A stretch of DNA of 64,000 nt from Chrysomallon squamiferum (GCA_012295275.1 CM022675.1:8565193-8629192); one strand, 5' to 3'. Counted from the first letter of the stretch, positions 12,530-27,028 are shown. Made by a program: numbers and translations. Notes: generated by a model from the letters alone, not told the origin.

Positions 12530-13289
12530 CAACCGTGAAGCCGTTGCTGAACACCTTTTTTTTTTACTTCCCAAACAACAACGCTGTCGACAAATGTCAC
12601 GGGATTACAATAACTAGTCTCTCGACACACATAATATTTTCGTATTTCTTACATAATGTTTTACAAAAGAACTCTCCAAAACTAAAAGTTAAAAAAAACT
12701 AAATAAATAAATAAAATAAAATAAAATAAAATAAAATAAAATAAATAAATAATAACAATACTAATAATAAATCGTAAAAGATGTATAAAATGTAATTTCT
12801 CAATTAGTTTTACTGATTATTTCGGAAACATAAATTTCTCACAGTGCGCTGTGGTGGAGACACCTGTTGCTGTTAACTAACATTCGTTGTAAACTAGAAG
12901 TCTGTATATTAATGAAATTTATCGATAATTACAGATATTGTGCGTCTGCGTATGGCACGGCGATCCTGTCTAAATACGCGGGTTAATGGCGTGGTGGTTG
13001 GTAGATAACTGTTATATTGTTCACCGCGCTTGTCGATTTATTTTCAGTATCACACTCTACTGGATGGGGAACATTTTAATTCTAAAATAACTATCGTATG
13101 ATTGATTATTCGGTATAAACAATTAAATTCGGAAGGAGAGGTCTTGTATGTATGTTTTTGTCAGTTTTTCCCATTTGTAACTGTACAATAAAATATTGTT
13201 TTATATTCACATGTGAGTAATAATATGTGAGATAGTGCATTTGGATATGCGTGTATTTGTACTGGTAGATAATAACAATAGTAGTTACA

Positions 13290-13291
<2 letters not shown>

Positions 13292-13365
<74 letters not shown>
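13292..13365 (+). repeat. (TC)n microsatellite
   Basis: About 74 bp of uninterrupted TC. Flanking sequence to 14.0 kb has no recognised gene. A B-box-like GGTTTCGATCCCCGG (minus strand, near 13770) lies in it but lacks a partner A box. Confidence 0.95.
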
Positions 13366-13368
<3 letters not shown>

Positions 13369-14009
13369 TATGTCTGTATATCGATCTGTTCATTCATCCA
13401 AATAACTTTCTTTCTATCCATATGACTGCCTGCCTTTTACTGATTATTTGTCAAGATTTTTCGTCTGTCTTTACATCAGTCTATCTATTCACCATCTGCC
13501 TGTCAGTCTGTCTTATTACTTTCACTTACCCCTCTTTTTTTATAAAATTACAAAAAAAAAAAAACAAAAAAAGCAAACAACAACAACAACAACAAACAAA
13601 AAAAAGCACATGTTGGAATACAATTACCTTTACAAGTTTTCTATTTACAATCGTGTACTTTTTACGCGTATATATTTAACAGCCATTCACTCTGGGCATT
13701 ATTCAAAAAGGTTTCTGTTGAACGGAAATAAACGATTCAAACTGACAGTTATCGACCGGGGATCGAAACCTCATAGTTCCAGTGTCGAGTCGAATGGGTG
13801 ATGTTCGTGTCAGAGTCGACTTGTAATGGCTTCCACGTTTAGCTAGATTTCTTTCTTCTTTTTTTTTTTTTTTTTTTTTTTTTTCGTTTGCAAATCTCCT
13901 CAGCTATTTCTGTGGTAGTGCTTACGGACATTAAGGTACGTTAATACGGTGCAACGTTTATTAACCATATCTCCTATAGGCTTATTGCCAAAATTCTCTC
14001 TGGGGTCAT

Positions 14010-14300
14010 TTGTGCGTGTGTCTGTGTGTGTGTGTGTGTATGCGTGTGTGTGTTGTTAATATCTGTATCAGAGAAATAGAGAAAGACAAAGCCGAAAGAG
14101 AAGAGGTAAAGCAGTTTTTATAATTAGACATACGTATTCACACGCGCACATACATACATATATACACGCACACACACCTATATACATACACATATATTTA
14201 TACATATATATATATATATACATATATACGTATATATATATATATATATATACATACGTATATATATATATATATACATACATACAAATACACACACACA
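14010..14300 (+). repeat. (TG)n, (TA)n and CATA-type alternating purine-pyrimidine repeats
   Basis: Short TG, TACA and TA arrays that together form a nearly continuous alternating purine/pyrimidine segment. Confidence 0.85.
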
Positions 14301-14794
14301 GTGAGAACTGTAAATACTAACGCTGCCTGACATCTGTTGGCTGGAATATTCGTTAATTAAATGTTATTTTTAAGTGTGTATGTTTGTGTGTATGTTTTGT
14401 GTGCGTGTTAACATTCTAGAAAACTCGGATTTGACTGATCGGCCCCTCCCTCCTCCCTCTACCCCTCCACCACCCCGCACCCCGCACCCCGCTAGAAAAA
14501 TAACACTGGATCAGACTCTGCTGTATCATGGATCTCAGTTTTATTCCTTCCTGTGTTACGAGTACCCAGTGTGATAATTTGTTGAATTACGAGCTCCGTG
14601 ATAAATTCGAGTTATATTTCGAACGCTCGAGAAATCAGACACAGCTCAGTGCGGCTTGACTACGAAGAAGCACGTTTTTAATTTAACAAACATGTTGACT
14701 GCTTCTGTTTAATTACAGAAGCGTATTAAATATCAGAAGTTACCATACAGGTGCGATACTTACAGATAAGAAAAACATGGGGGGGAGAGAGAGA

Positions 14795-15345
<551 letters not shown>

Positions 15346-15479
15346 CATTTTTACAGAAAGAGCGAGAGATACCGAAAAATAAATAAACAAAGAAGGAAAG
15401 GAAAGGAAAAAAAAAAAAAAAAAAAAAACTATATAAAAGAGCAGAGAATTAACAAAACAATGAAAGAAAAATATCAAGA

Positions 15480-15960
15480 AGACAGACTGTGTATATCCGT
15501 TTACACCGACAGTTTCTGTATCAGGTAACGTAACACCGGTAACGTAATCTTTGCATTTATTTTCAAAACCGAATTAACATAAACGTATTTTCAGTACGTC
15601 AGAAATCGCCTTACATTCCAAACGATAATAATGATTAACGTTTTAACGGCGTTGTTTGTCCGCCGTTTTTATTTGCACACAACGATTAAAACTGTTTGTG
15701 TTTACGCACACATATGCAATAACCAGATACGCCAACAACAACAGGCAAGGAGAGCATCTGGTATGCTGAACCAATAAATGATATCTAAATTACTTATATC
15801 TAGACATTTCGGTTAATACGGAATGTATGTAACGCACAGAGAGAATATCAATACGCGAGGCGCGGGCCCAGAATATTTGTGTTCGAAAGGATCTGAATTC
15901 TATTACTTAATGTACATCAGTTAGGTTTTTGCGTATTATAAAACTCTAGCTGATTAAATA
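15480..15960. other. Unique CpG-containing stretch without recognised gene
   Basis: Non-repetitive. Contains two GGTAACGTAA words (15520-15550) and a perfect 7-bp inverted repeat AACGGCG...CGCCGTT at 15645-15667. No exon is supportable. Confidence 0.5.
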
Positions 15961-15983
15961 ACTATAACAATATTCATAATACG

Positions 15984-16118
<135 letters not shown>

Positions 16119-16197
16119 GTTCTTTTCATTCTTTATTTCTCTTACAACTATATATATACACGTGTGTATGTGGGTATGTACGTGTATGGGTGTGTAC

Positions 16198-16243
<46 letters not shown>

Positions 16244-16596
16244 TGACACATACCTACACAGATCTGCACACACGTGTATATATATATATACATATATACA
16301 AATATCTAAATAAATATATAACAAAATATGCAAGAATGGTCACGCAAATATCAATACAAACATGCACGCGCACGCAAACACACAAACAAATAACCCACCT
16401 TTTCTCCTATCAGGTCCCAGTATTTTTATAAAGGGTCTCAGGTTTGTCAGGACAACTTTGTGAAAACTGCTGGAACTGCCCTTGTATCATATACACAGTA
16501 AAATTTCATTCGACAAAGCATATTTAAATATTAAAAGGTGACATGTTTCAATACAAAGTCACCATCTGTATTGTAGAATACATAGATGAATATTAA

Positions 16597-16640
16597 CGAG
16601 CGGGCGGGCGGGGGACGGGCGGGCGTTGGGGCGGGTGACT
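16597..16640 (+). other. G-rich tract with quadruplex potential
   Basis: Repeated GGGC units with at least four runs of three or more G within 44 bases, standing out sharply from the AT-rich surroundings. It may form a G-quadruplex or bind Sp/KLF-type factors; no promoter is identified next to it. Confidence 0.6.
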
Positions 16641-17196
16641 TTCTTATCTATCAACAATCTTTGCACACATGTGTAATATATTGTATATTCTTTAATACAT
16701 TACTTCATTTATAAAAAACACAAAAAGAAATTTAGTATATACAAATGCGTACATACCTATATGTATGTATACATATATATACCGCCATATCTATTCTTTT
16801 GTATATGCATACATACATACATACTCACATATACAAAGATATACATCAACAGATATAGAGACATACAAAACACGAAGCGCGCGCGCGCACGCACGCTAAC
16901 ACAAACACATAACAAACACATGCATATAAACTGACATATATTTTTTCCTTCTTTTTTTTTCATTCGTTCAAATATTCTTCTTAAATTTGTAGTGGTTTTT
17001 TTATTTTTTTATTTTAATTTTTTTATTTTATTTTGCCATTCTGACGGAGTTTGTCGAATAATTAATTAAATCCTCTTCGCAGTTTTCATTGGACCAATTC
17101 CCGATCCACCCATTGCTCGTCTATGGAATAGGTATTGTAAAAAAGCCAAAAAAAACAACCATGTAAACATAGTGTATGAAGGCGCTTCAGCCTGGA

Positions 17197-17200
<4 letters not shown>

Positions 17201-17288
<88 letters not shown>
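17201..17288 (+). repeat. Compound (TC)n(AC)n microsatellite
   Basis: About 50 bp of TC switches directly to about 38 bp of AC. Confidence 0.95.
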
Positions 17289-17290
<2 letters not shown>

Positions 17291-17601
17291 AGACAGACAA
17301 CGTTCAATTAATGTACCTGGCGAATGCAAATGCTATTTGCAGCAATTAAAATTCTAGACATACAAATACGACAATAGTAAAACATTATCAATGTCGTTAC
17401 ATCAAGTAAATTGTTTCATTGTTATCTGCGACACGTACGTTTCATCTGGGGAAGGTATAAACAGACGTATTAATTCAATGTACTACGTCACACCCGACTG
17501 TCTCCATGGCAATTAGTCTCGGAAATTACATACAGAAATATGTCTGGATAAATAGAAAAGTTTACTTTAGAATGTGCACGGTTAGAGGGAAAAACACCGA
17601 A

Positions 17602-17732
<131 letters not shown>

Positions 17733-17847
17733 TACATTTTTTTTTTTTTTTTTGTTTTTTTTAGATTTGTTTGGAATGGAAAATTCTTGCAATGCATGGC
17801 ACAACCAGGTTCTAAACTTAGTGCAAACAAGAACATGAAAAAAAAAA

Positions 17848-17879
<32 letters not shown>

Positions 17880-18391
17880 TTTAAAATTTCATTTTACCTT
17901 TTTATTTTGTGTTTAAAATGAAAACACAATTTTTATCATTCAAAAAAAAAAAAAATAATAATAATAATAATAATAATTTCAAAAAAAAAAAAATTGTCAT
18001 ATAAACCTATAAATCTTAAAATATTTTGATTTTAAACATAAAATGAAAACGAAACAAAGCAATGTGGGATATGGATGAAGCGACTACAACAGTCTCTTTT
18101 GTTTATGATTCAATGCAGCAAAACCTATTACTTTATTATAGTCCACATTGGTAGCCAATTCTCTTACAGAGAAAAGGAAGATAACACAGACAAAGCACAC
18201 TTGCCCATTACTGAATAGACATAACAAAATAATGATCGAATAAAGTATATATGATGATACAAAGAAAGTCTAAATTAATTCTTCATACTTTTAAGTTATT
18301 TCATTTGTTTCGTGCCGTCAGATATTAATAAATAGTGACGTGTAACAACAAGAGCAGAGTTAAAAAATATTTGTGCGCTGCCATTTTTCTA

Positions 18392-18511
18392 TTACGTCAT
18401 GACGTCATTGCGTACATGCCAGACCGATTTATTCTAAAGTATATTTTGGCATGATAATAAATAAATAAATAAATAAATAAATATCAATCGGCCTTGTAAG
18501 AGATGACGTCA
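18392..18511. promoter_or_regulatory. Cluster of CRE/ATF palindromes
   Basis: Two full TGACGTCA palindromes (18400-18407 and 18504-18511) and a near-palindrome TTACGTCA (18392-18399) lie within 120 bases. TGACGTCA is the consensus for CREB/ATF-family bZIP factors. No transcript start is visible nearby; the GATAD1 start is about 2 kb downstream. Confidence 0.4.
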
Positions 18512-18929
18512 TAGTACAGTTGTGAAAGGGCAAAATGTTTCTTTCAGGCGTTTTGTAAAAGTATTACTTTGTTTTCATACTTTGTTCTTAACTTTAACAG
18601 GTTGCCCCAAAACATTAAAATAATATATTAAATGTATAAAGAATTTTTGAAAAAACATTTATTAGTATCGTCACTGTTACACTTTAATGATTCTAATTTT
18701 AATTATTTATTTATTTATTTAAACCACTAATGACCCTCGATTTAAGGGATCCTCGGCCAAATCTGGGTGGAAAAAAAAAAAAAATGAACTCACCGCCATT
18801 TGAGTAGTTAAGTTATTATGAGGGTCACTATACAAAGAGGGCAATCCTGTCTCGATCCACTTTTCAACAACGTCAATAGTATTTATTTATTTTGATTGTT
18901 TTTTTTATTTATTTATTCCCTTTATTATT

Positions 18930-18936
<7 letters not shown>

Positions 18937-18997
<61 letters not shown>
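18937..18997 (+). repeat. (CT)n microsatellite
   Basis: About 60 bp of CT followed by a directly repeated AAGAATTCGAGA. Between 19.0 and 20.4 kb there are AAT, CA and AAAT arrays (19756-19808, 19895-19926, 20232-20278) but no gene. Confidence 0.95.
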
Positions 18998-19000
<3 letters not shown>

Positions 19001-19766
19001 AATTCGAGAAGAATTCGAGAAACGCATATAACTAACGAGTTTAATTTGAAATGAAAAATACAGGCAAGAAGAAAACACGTGGGGGGGAATCGTCTCGTGG
19101 TTGACAGCCCTGGATTAAAGTTTAGAAGACAACAAATGGGTTCAGTAAAAATTTCGACTTCTGGTAAAATTTTGTTAGATACAATAAAACGGTGCTTCTT
19201 AGATTATTACGTCATGTTAAATTAATCACTGCAAAGTGTATCCCACGTGACAATTGAGACGTCGCGTTCTTTCTCCAATGATAATGATGCGTAGTGACAT
19301 TGCGATGGAGCTAGAAACGAATTAGTTTCGTAGAAAAAAATAAAAAAATAGGCGCGTAGAAAAATCAATGATTTTTTATTTTCCTTTATCGTAAACTCTT
19401 TGAAAGCACGACTTTTCTGACATTTCAGTTAATGACAACTGTTTAACCGGTTACGATAACTGAAAATAAATTTTTCTAGAAATATATTTTTTTAAATAAT
19501 AAAGAAAAAAGTTGGTGGTTTTTGTGGGGTTTTTTGGTCTGTTTTGTTGCCGTTATTTTATTTTATTATTATTATTATTTTTTTTTAAATATCAAAATGT
19601 AGAGATTATAATAAAATAACAGAAGTAAAAGAAAAAAATTAAAATAAATAAATACATAGTGAAAGTTTTGCACGAAAGAGTTATCTTTCCTTCTAATGTT
19701 CGAAAGAATGTTTGTGAAAACTAAATAAATCTACAAAAATAAAATCAGTCAATCAATCAATCAATC

Positions 19767-19810
<44 letters not shown>

Positions 19811-19894
19811 CTACATCATGTAGTATCGAGGTTTAATAACATTTGTGGTCATTAGCCTTCCCTTGTGATAATAATAAAAGTTGCTGTAACAATA

Positions 19895-19930
<36 letters not shown>

Positions 19931-20226
19931 GCACAGACATATATATAAGAAGAATATAACAGCCATTTTGAATGATAGTAAAAATTATATTAGTATACAG
20001 ATCTAGAACTTTTTATTTAAATAACGATTTTATTTTTTCTAAAAATAAAAAATAAAAATAAATAAATAAAAGTAATAAATAAAATAATATAGCAATAAAA
20101 TAATGTTTGATATCATTAATAAATTATTAATGTGTAGATCTAGAAATATTTACTTAAGAGAGCGTTTTTATTTTATTTTTTATATAGAGTAACAAGTAAA
20201 TAGACATATAAACAAATAAATAAATA

Positions 20227-20278
<52 letters not shown>

Positions 20279-20424
20279 GGCGTTTGTAACAATATCATCA
20301 AAATTAGTAGTAGTAGTAGATAAATATATGACCAGTTTAACAGCGCTTTAATGGGGAATAACCTATCAGTCAAATTAAGACTCGATTATCTCCCCAAATA
20401 AATCTCCACATAAGAAAAACAGCA

Positions 20425-20524
20425 TTCAGTGTCACTTCCGTTAGTACAATAAATTATTCTTTTTGTATGTTGTCTTTTACAAAAAATTATAATATAGTAT
20501 TGCACTGCTTGTTAAATACGTAAA
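20425..20524 (+). promoter_or_regulatory. GATAD1 proximal promoter / 5' UTR
   Basis: An ETS-type site (CACTTCCG, near 20431) lies about 90 bases upstream of the GATAD1 start codon, with no TATA box in a usual position. ETS sites close to the start are common in promoters of housekeeping chromatin genes. The transcript start itself cannot be placed by eye. Confidence 0.35.
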
Positions 20525-21327
20525 ATGCCTTTGGGATTTAAACCTGTTTGTGCCTCCTGCAATACAACCACTTCTGCGATATGGAGGAAAGGAGAACAGG
20601 ACACTGTTCTTTGTAATTCTTGTTCCATTAAAGGAAAAACAAATGGAAATGGCACAAAAGAAGGGAACGGGGTAGATGCTGATGGTCAAAACAACCAGTC
20701 AGCTAAATCTGCGAATGGAAGTAATGGAAATGGAGGACCAAACATACCAGGACCAATTTTACGAAAAAGTTCCCGAATTCGTCCAAGAAAAAGCCGCTTT
20801 CAAGCCGCTACCAAAACTTTGGCTACGAAAGGAAAGAGTCGAAGAATTATTTTCAAGAAGAGCGTATGTTGTATTATATATATATATAATATATATATAT
20901 ATAATTCTGTCATTATAAATTTTATTTTGATTCACAATTTCTGTCTTCAACAAATAATTATGATATTTAAATAACATAATGTAAGCAACTGAAAGTAGTT
21001 GATGACTACGCTTGATGGTAAATTATTAATATAACTATATTATTGGTATATAAATAATATAGTTTATATTTTGCGTGTGTTGTGTGTGTGAATAAATAAA
21101 ATATATATATATATATATAAATGATATTTAATATTAAATAAACTTCATCACTGTATCAATGTAGATAGGCTTAGCATTAATACATATTAATTAATTATAA
21201 TATGTATTTTCTCATTGCTATAGCAACCAGTGAAAGCACCAACTGCAGTCTCAACTGTAGTTACTGGAGAAAGCGTCTTTCATGATGTAAGTATTCTTAA
21301 TTTTATAAAACTATACTTAAGTAAATT

Positions 21328-21363
<36 letters not shown>

Positions 21364-22568
21364 CATTCTCAAATGTAGTTACTGGAGAAACCATCTTTCA
21401 TCATGTAAATATTCTCTATATTCTCTCTATATTATTATATATATATTTTTTTTTTTAAATAATTCTAAATAATAATAATTTCATTTAGAATAATCACTAA
21501 TATTTGAAATATATCTTTACATATCTGTATAAAAAATAAAATAAACTGTATTAAATAATAAAATTAAAAGTAAATAATTTTGATCAAAACAAACATAATT
21601 AATAAGAAATAATAACGTTTTCAAACTAATCCATTTTAATCTTTCTTTTTTTCTTTTTTTTATTTTTTGCTTGGAAGCATACCTCACCAACATATCCATT
21701 CTTGTATTAGTGTCTGGAATATGTCAGCAAGTCTACAGTTAAAATTTTTCTGAGTTTTGAAAATAGATAAATGTTGTTTATTTTCAGGGTATGTATTATC
21801 AAATAGGCGATGTCGTATCGCTTGTTGATCACGATGGTTCTGTTTACTATGCACAACTCCGAGGTTTCATGCAAGACCAGTATAACGAAAAGAGTGCAGT
21901 GATAACCTGGCTTTTACCAACACAAGGAAGTCCTCAGCACACATTTGATCCTTCAACCTATATATTAGGTATAAAATTACATTAAAATAATGGTTTGGAA
22001 CAAAGAAAATTGTAACGTTTTATCAATGGATGGTGTTTGAGTACTTGATTTTGTTTCAAACATGACTGAAATATATGTTGGTATAATTGTTATGAAAGAT
22101 AAATAAAAGAAAAATATGAGGATGAATAAAATCTGTGTATAAATAGATAAATATTCTATTTAAATTTCACTTGAAAAATGCTATGATCTTTTGTTCCAAC
22201 CCAGTATTTCATCTGATCAAAAAAAAAAAAATTGGGAATAAATTAGTTAATTAGAAAGTGTTCTTGAATAATAATAATTATGATAAAGTTGAAAGCTCTT
22301 TCATGTACGTAAAATGTTGCTCAGCATTTTATATTTACAGTATATTAATTAAGTAATTAAGTATTATTGAATATATATATTGAAAGAAAAAAACCCAAAT
22401 ATTGCCTATATATTTTATTATCGTTTTATTTTAAAATTAATTATTTGTATTTTGTTGGAGAATAAAAGAAAAATTAAATTCCAGTCACATAAAATGGAAA
22501 AATAAAATTATTGTTAAAGAATTATTTTAAAAAGAGCATATGAATAATTTAAATTTTGTCATTTTTAT

Positions 22569-22601
<33 letters not shown>

Positions 22602-23053
22602 ACTGGATTTAATTATAATCAATCTACATTTTGATATTTTGAAAAAAAAAAAAAATTTCAGTTTTGGTAATTTTTATTACATATATAAATTAGTAATATG
22701 AAATTAGTAATCTAAAACAATTTCAATCAATACCAGGACCAGAAGAGGATCTTCCCAGAAAACTAGATTTCATGGAATTCGTCTGTCACGCTCCGTCGGA
22801 TTATTTCCGTGCCCGCCAGGCTCCGTACCACACAGTTTCCTCGGACCACAACTTGTGTTACATCTGGACCTCGATTGGCTCCCAGGTTCGGCCAATCCCG
22901 TCATTCGATGACATGTTCGATGTTCAGCCAGTGCAGCGAACCTCAGCCAGAGCCACAAAGGAAAAATCAAAAGAAAAGCACAAAGACAAAGACAAAGACA
23001 AAGACAAAGGTCACGTGACAAAGAATATAAAAACGGAGAAAGAAACCACGTAG
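20525..23053 (+). CDS. GATAD1: GATA zinc finger domain-containing protein 1 (GATAD1), four exons
   Basis: Exons 20525-20863, 21224-21286, 21788-21968 and 22737-23053 join in frame (phases 0, 0, 1) to 299 residues; the human protein is about 270. Every intron is GT-AG. The start MPLGFKPVC matches the family N-terminus. A GATA-type finger uses C9, C12, C30 and C33. A Gly/Asn/Ser-rich linker and a basic stretch (RKSSRIRPRKSRF, KGKSRRIIFK) follow. Then comes the conserved core with YYQIGDVVSLVD, AQLRGFMQDQYNEKSA and GPEEDLPRK. In vertebrates GATAD1 recognises H3K4me3 within a Sin3/HDAC-KDM5-type complex in the nucleus; that role is inherited by homology. The C-terminus carries a Lys/Asp repeat tail (KHKDKDKDKDKG) that I do not recall in vertebrate orthologues. 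Introns are short (360, 501 and 768 bp). Confidence 0.93.
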
Positions 23054-23163
23054 TTCTGTCTGTCAGATTTAAAAAAAATAATAATTTTGAAAAAAGAATA
23101 TTGTCATTTTGAAGAAAGATTGTGAATCATTAAAAACACGTTTTTCATCGTCATTGTTAGGTA

Positions 23164-23206
<43 letters not shown>

Positions 23207-25600
23207 AATTGAATCATTTAAAGTATGACTAAAACATTAGAATATTTCTCATTATTATTATTATAACTATGATCATTGTTGATATTGTCATTATTATTAT
23301 TGATTATTATTATGATAATGAAATTTAACATTATTATTATTATTATTATTAATAATATTATTATTGTTACTACTAATACTACTTCTACTAATACCACCAC
23401 CACTACTACTATTACTTCTATTACCTCTGTATATTATTAAAACTTTTTCCAATATTATTGTTTTATACTGTTAAAAGTATTACAGTTATTATTCAAATCC
23501 ATCAAAAACACAACATTTTTAATTTAATATTTCAAAATATGAATAATTCGAATGCAGAGGAAAACAATCTGCTCACCAAAGGTTTTTTAATTTAAATAAT
23601 AAAAAAATTATTTATTTTTATTTTTTTTTTGTTTAGTATGTTTTTCTGTAATATTTAGCTTTAAGTCTAAAGTTTACTATTTCCATATCTTGACCTGTGA
23701 TATATTTTTTCTAAGTAATCCAAAGTTTTAAGTTTTAACTTCAGATATCTACTTAAACTCTGAAAGTTTTATAAAATTCAGAATATGTTTTTTTTTTTTA
23801 AATTATATTTTTTTGTTTTTATTTATTTATTTATATATTTTAATTATGATGATGATTATGGTTATTTTATTATTATATGATTGCATTATCATTGATTTTC
23901 TTTATTATTATTATTATTATTATTAAACCAAAGATATTTCTTTTTAAACTTTGCTAAATTCGAAAATCATTCACTTAACCACATTAATACTGTAAGTTAG
24001 AATATATAAATTATTGTTAACATTTCAAAACTATTAATCCTTTAGGTTTTTTAACTTTTCTTTTATGTCAGAAGTGCACAAAAAATAAATTAAAATGTTC
24101 AAGGCTTGCTGTATTTTTTTTTTTTTTTTTTTTTTTATCTGTATCTCTTGATACAAACTAAACTATGTAAAATGTATATAGGTTCTTAACTTGTCCAGAC
24201 AATTTTAATTATAATTTAATAAATATACTGAAAAATTTATAATTTTTAAATTGTATTTATTTCTTTCAGTTGTATATTTGTAAATAAGATGATAAAATAA
24301 TGAATTTGTTGAAACAATTTTGAATTTAGTTTTTATAGTGCTATTAATAGGTAATTAAAATAGGTCCAGTTTGAATAGTTTTTTTTACCCTCTTTATGTT
24401 ATTTAAAATATATTTTAAAACTATTCTTCTACTGAAATAGACAATATTTGAGATTATGCTTTTTTTTTACAAATAATGTAAAATGAAAATCATTTCTATA
24501 TGCAGGGTGTTTTGTAAAGTGAAAATATGTAAAAACTGAAGATCCATTGTATTTTTTTTTTTTTTTTTTTTAATTTTTGGAAAATTTTAATTGTTCTTTA
24601 ATATATATTTATTTATTTATTATTACTAATACTAATTTATTATAATTATCATTATTATTAATATTATTATTTTATAGATGTTCCATTTCCATTAATAGAA
24701 TATGTAAAATTAAACAATTAAAATTTATCATTACACATTTATTACATTTAGCATGTTTCATTTTGATGAATAAACATTGAATTGTTAACATTCCTTTGAC
24801 ATTTAAACTTTTTAATTTTTTTATCATAAAAAGATAAGAGTTTATTTTGAACTGATGACTTCGAGCTGTAATTGAACAAAGAAAAAAGTGAACTGATAAA
24901 CAAATAAAACATCACTAATCAGAAAATGGAAAATGCAATAGAGAAACACCATCATATATGAATTAAAAAAGAAAAAAAGATTTAAAAAATGTAAAGAAAT
25001 TATCTGAAAAAATGTTTGAAAATTTTCCTGTGTCAAAAGTTCACTGATGATATTTTTGAAATGTTCTTAATATGGTTGCATTAAAATTTGATTGTATTTT
25101 GTAGCTAATGTGTTCTTGTTTTATTTGGGGTATTGTTAAACATACATTCACTGGAGGCATTTGTTAACTTGTTTTTCTTATTTTTAAACATTGTGATTTG
25201 TACTGACATTAAAATACCTTGCTATTACTTGAGAAGATTGAGAAGAAAATAGAAATTCACAGCAAATTGGTGCTATATTAAAATGGTGGAATAAAGATTT
25301 TTTTTGACTACTTTTTTCTTCATATATTTCAGTATTAAGTTTGGACAAAAACTACAATATTAAATAAATAAATGTTAACTTTCTAAAATCCAGAATATAT
25401 ACTAAATTTATTTCACGTTTCCAAAGATAAAATTTTAATGCTACAGGCTGCTTAATGCTTGTCATCTCAGATTGATATATATAAAAAATGTTTTTAAAAA
25501 ACCACAAAGAGAACAACAACAAACATATCAGGCAACATTTTGCATTAATCTATCAATCACCCATTCATAACAATATTAACAATAATAAACACACTGTTTG
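23054..25600 (+). other. GATAD1 3' flank, probably 3' UTR in part
   Basis: T-rich on the plus strand, with (ATT)n arrays at about 23165-23205 and 23330-23360 and several poly(T) runs. No other open reading frame of interest. Confidence 0.4.
25290..25295 (+). terminator. Candidate GATAD1 polyadenylation signal
   Basis: AATAAA followed by a T-rich stretch (GATTTTTTTTGACTACTTTTTTC). It lies 2.2 kb after the GATAD1 stop, close to where the plus strand changes from T-rich to A-rich. An earlier AATAAA at 24779-24784 is an alternative. Confidence 0.3.
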
Positions 25601-25612
25601 GATAATTTCAAC

Positions 25613-27028
25613 TTTATTGCTTTTGTTTTTATGAAATCACAAAATTTAAAATTTACAAACACAGATTTTTATATCAAACTTCGTAGCCGTCTCCATATTT
25701 TATTTTTATAATTTATCTATTACGAAAAGACAAAACGAAAAAATGAAATTGGTTCATGATTTGTGAATTTCAGTCTGATGTATATTTTACCTAATAAAAT
25801 ATAATTTGAAAGAAACCAACAAAAAAACAACCAACAACCCAGTGATAACATATTGACATCCAGCTAAGACAGGATAAAGCTTTGAGTAGAAGAGTCATCT
25901 ATTGAACACTTTTGAGAATTACTCCATGGTAAGTGCCATCCTGTCTATGAGAAGGTTCATATGTTAATGCTAGGAATATAAACTGCATTATGAAACATTT
26001 TAGAGATTCAAAATCAGCTGTTTTATTATTATTATTAACTGTAGTAGCAGTAGTAGTAGCAGTAGCAGTAGCAGTAATAATAATAATAATAATAATATTA
26101 TAAAAGTAGTAGTACCAGCAATAATAATATAATAATAATAGCAATAATAATAATAACAATAATAGCAGAAGTAATAATAATAACAATGCAAGATAATAAT
26201 CAAATTAGCAGTAGTAGTAATAATAAGAAGAAGAAGAATGACAACAGTAATAGGATTAATAGTAATCAAATTTAAAAACATATTGGACAATTCAAATTAT
26301 TTTTATTTAAAATAGAAGGAGATTGTCATCAAGATTAAAAGGTTTTATTTTGTGGTTATTAAAAAAAATGGACGATTTCAAAAAACATCAGTATTTTTTA
26401 TTCTATCTATTTTGTACTTTAAATATTCTGCTTAAAATATCATTTAGTTTTATATACACATACAAATTACTAAAACACAATAACATATACAAATCCATTT
26501 TTCCCCTCTATCATACAGATTAAAAGAACAATAACCTTTTTATTCTCTAATTTTCTCTCATAAGCAACCAAATAATTTAATCTCCATGGCTACCACAATT
26601 ATCCATTCAGAAACAGAAATCATAATTTACAGACTTCAATATTTTCTCTGGCTATGGACAAACTAAAAAGTAAAAAAAAAAGTTAATCGATTATAAATAA
26701 ATCAAAATGTACTGAATAAGTACTTCAGAAAAAAAAAAAAAAAAAAGAGTTACAAATGGTAAAAAAAAATACCTAATTAATATTGGGAGACAGTAATTAA
26801 ATAAAAAATTAAAAATACATATATCACAGCTAATTAAGCAGTATTTTTATGTATGGTTATAAAAAAATATACAGTTTTATTAAACCTAATATATTAATAA
26901 TAGTGGTGTGAATGTTTAAGACTGATAAATTGTTTGAAATAAAAAGAAACACATCCACACACACACATACACACACACACCGTGACATGCACATGAAAAA
27001 ATCAACATTCACATACATACTCACATAT

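Noticed and set aside
13740-13800. B-box-like GGTTTCGATCCCCGG on the minus strand
   Set aside because: One extra T in the box and no A box at the expected distance; not called as a SINE.
25867-25946. 9-bp inverted repeat AGACAGGAT / ATCCTGTCT
   Set aside because: Too short for an 80-bp span to exclude chance; no element boundaries.
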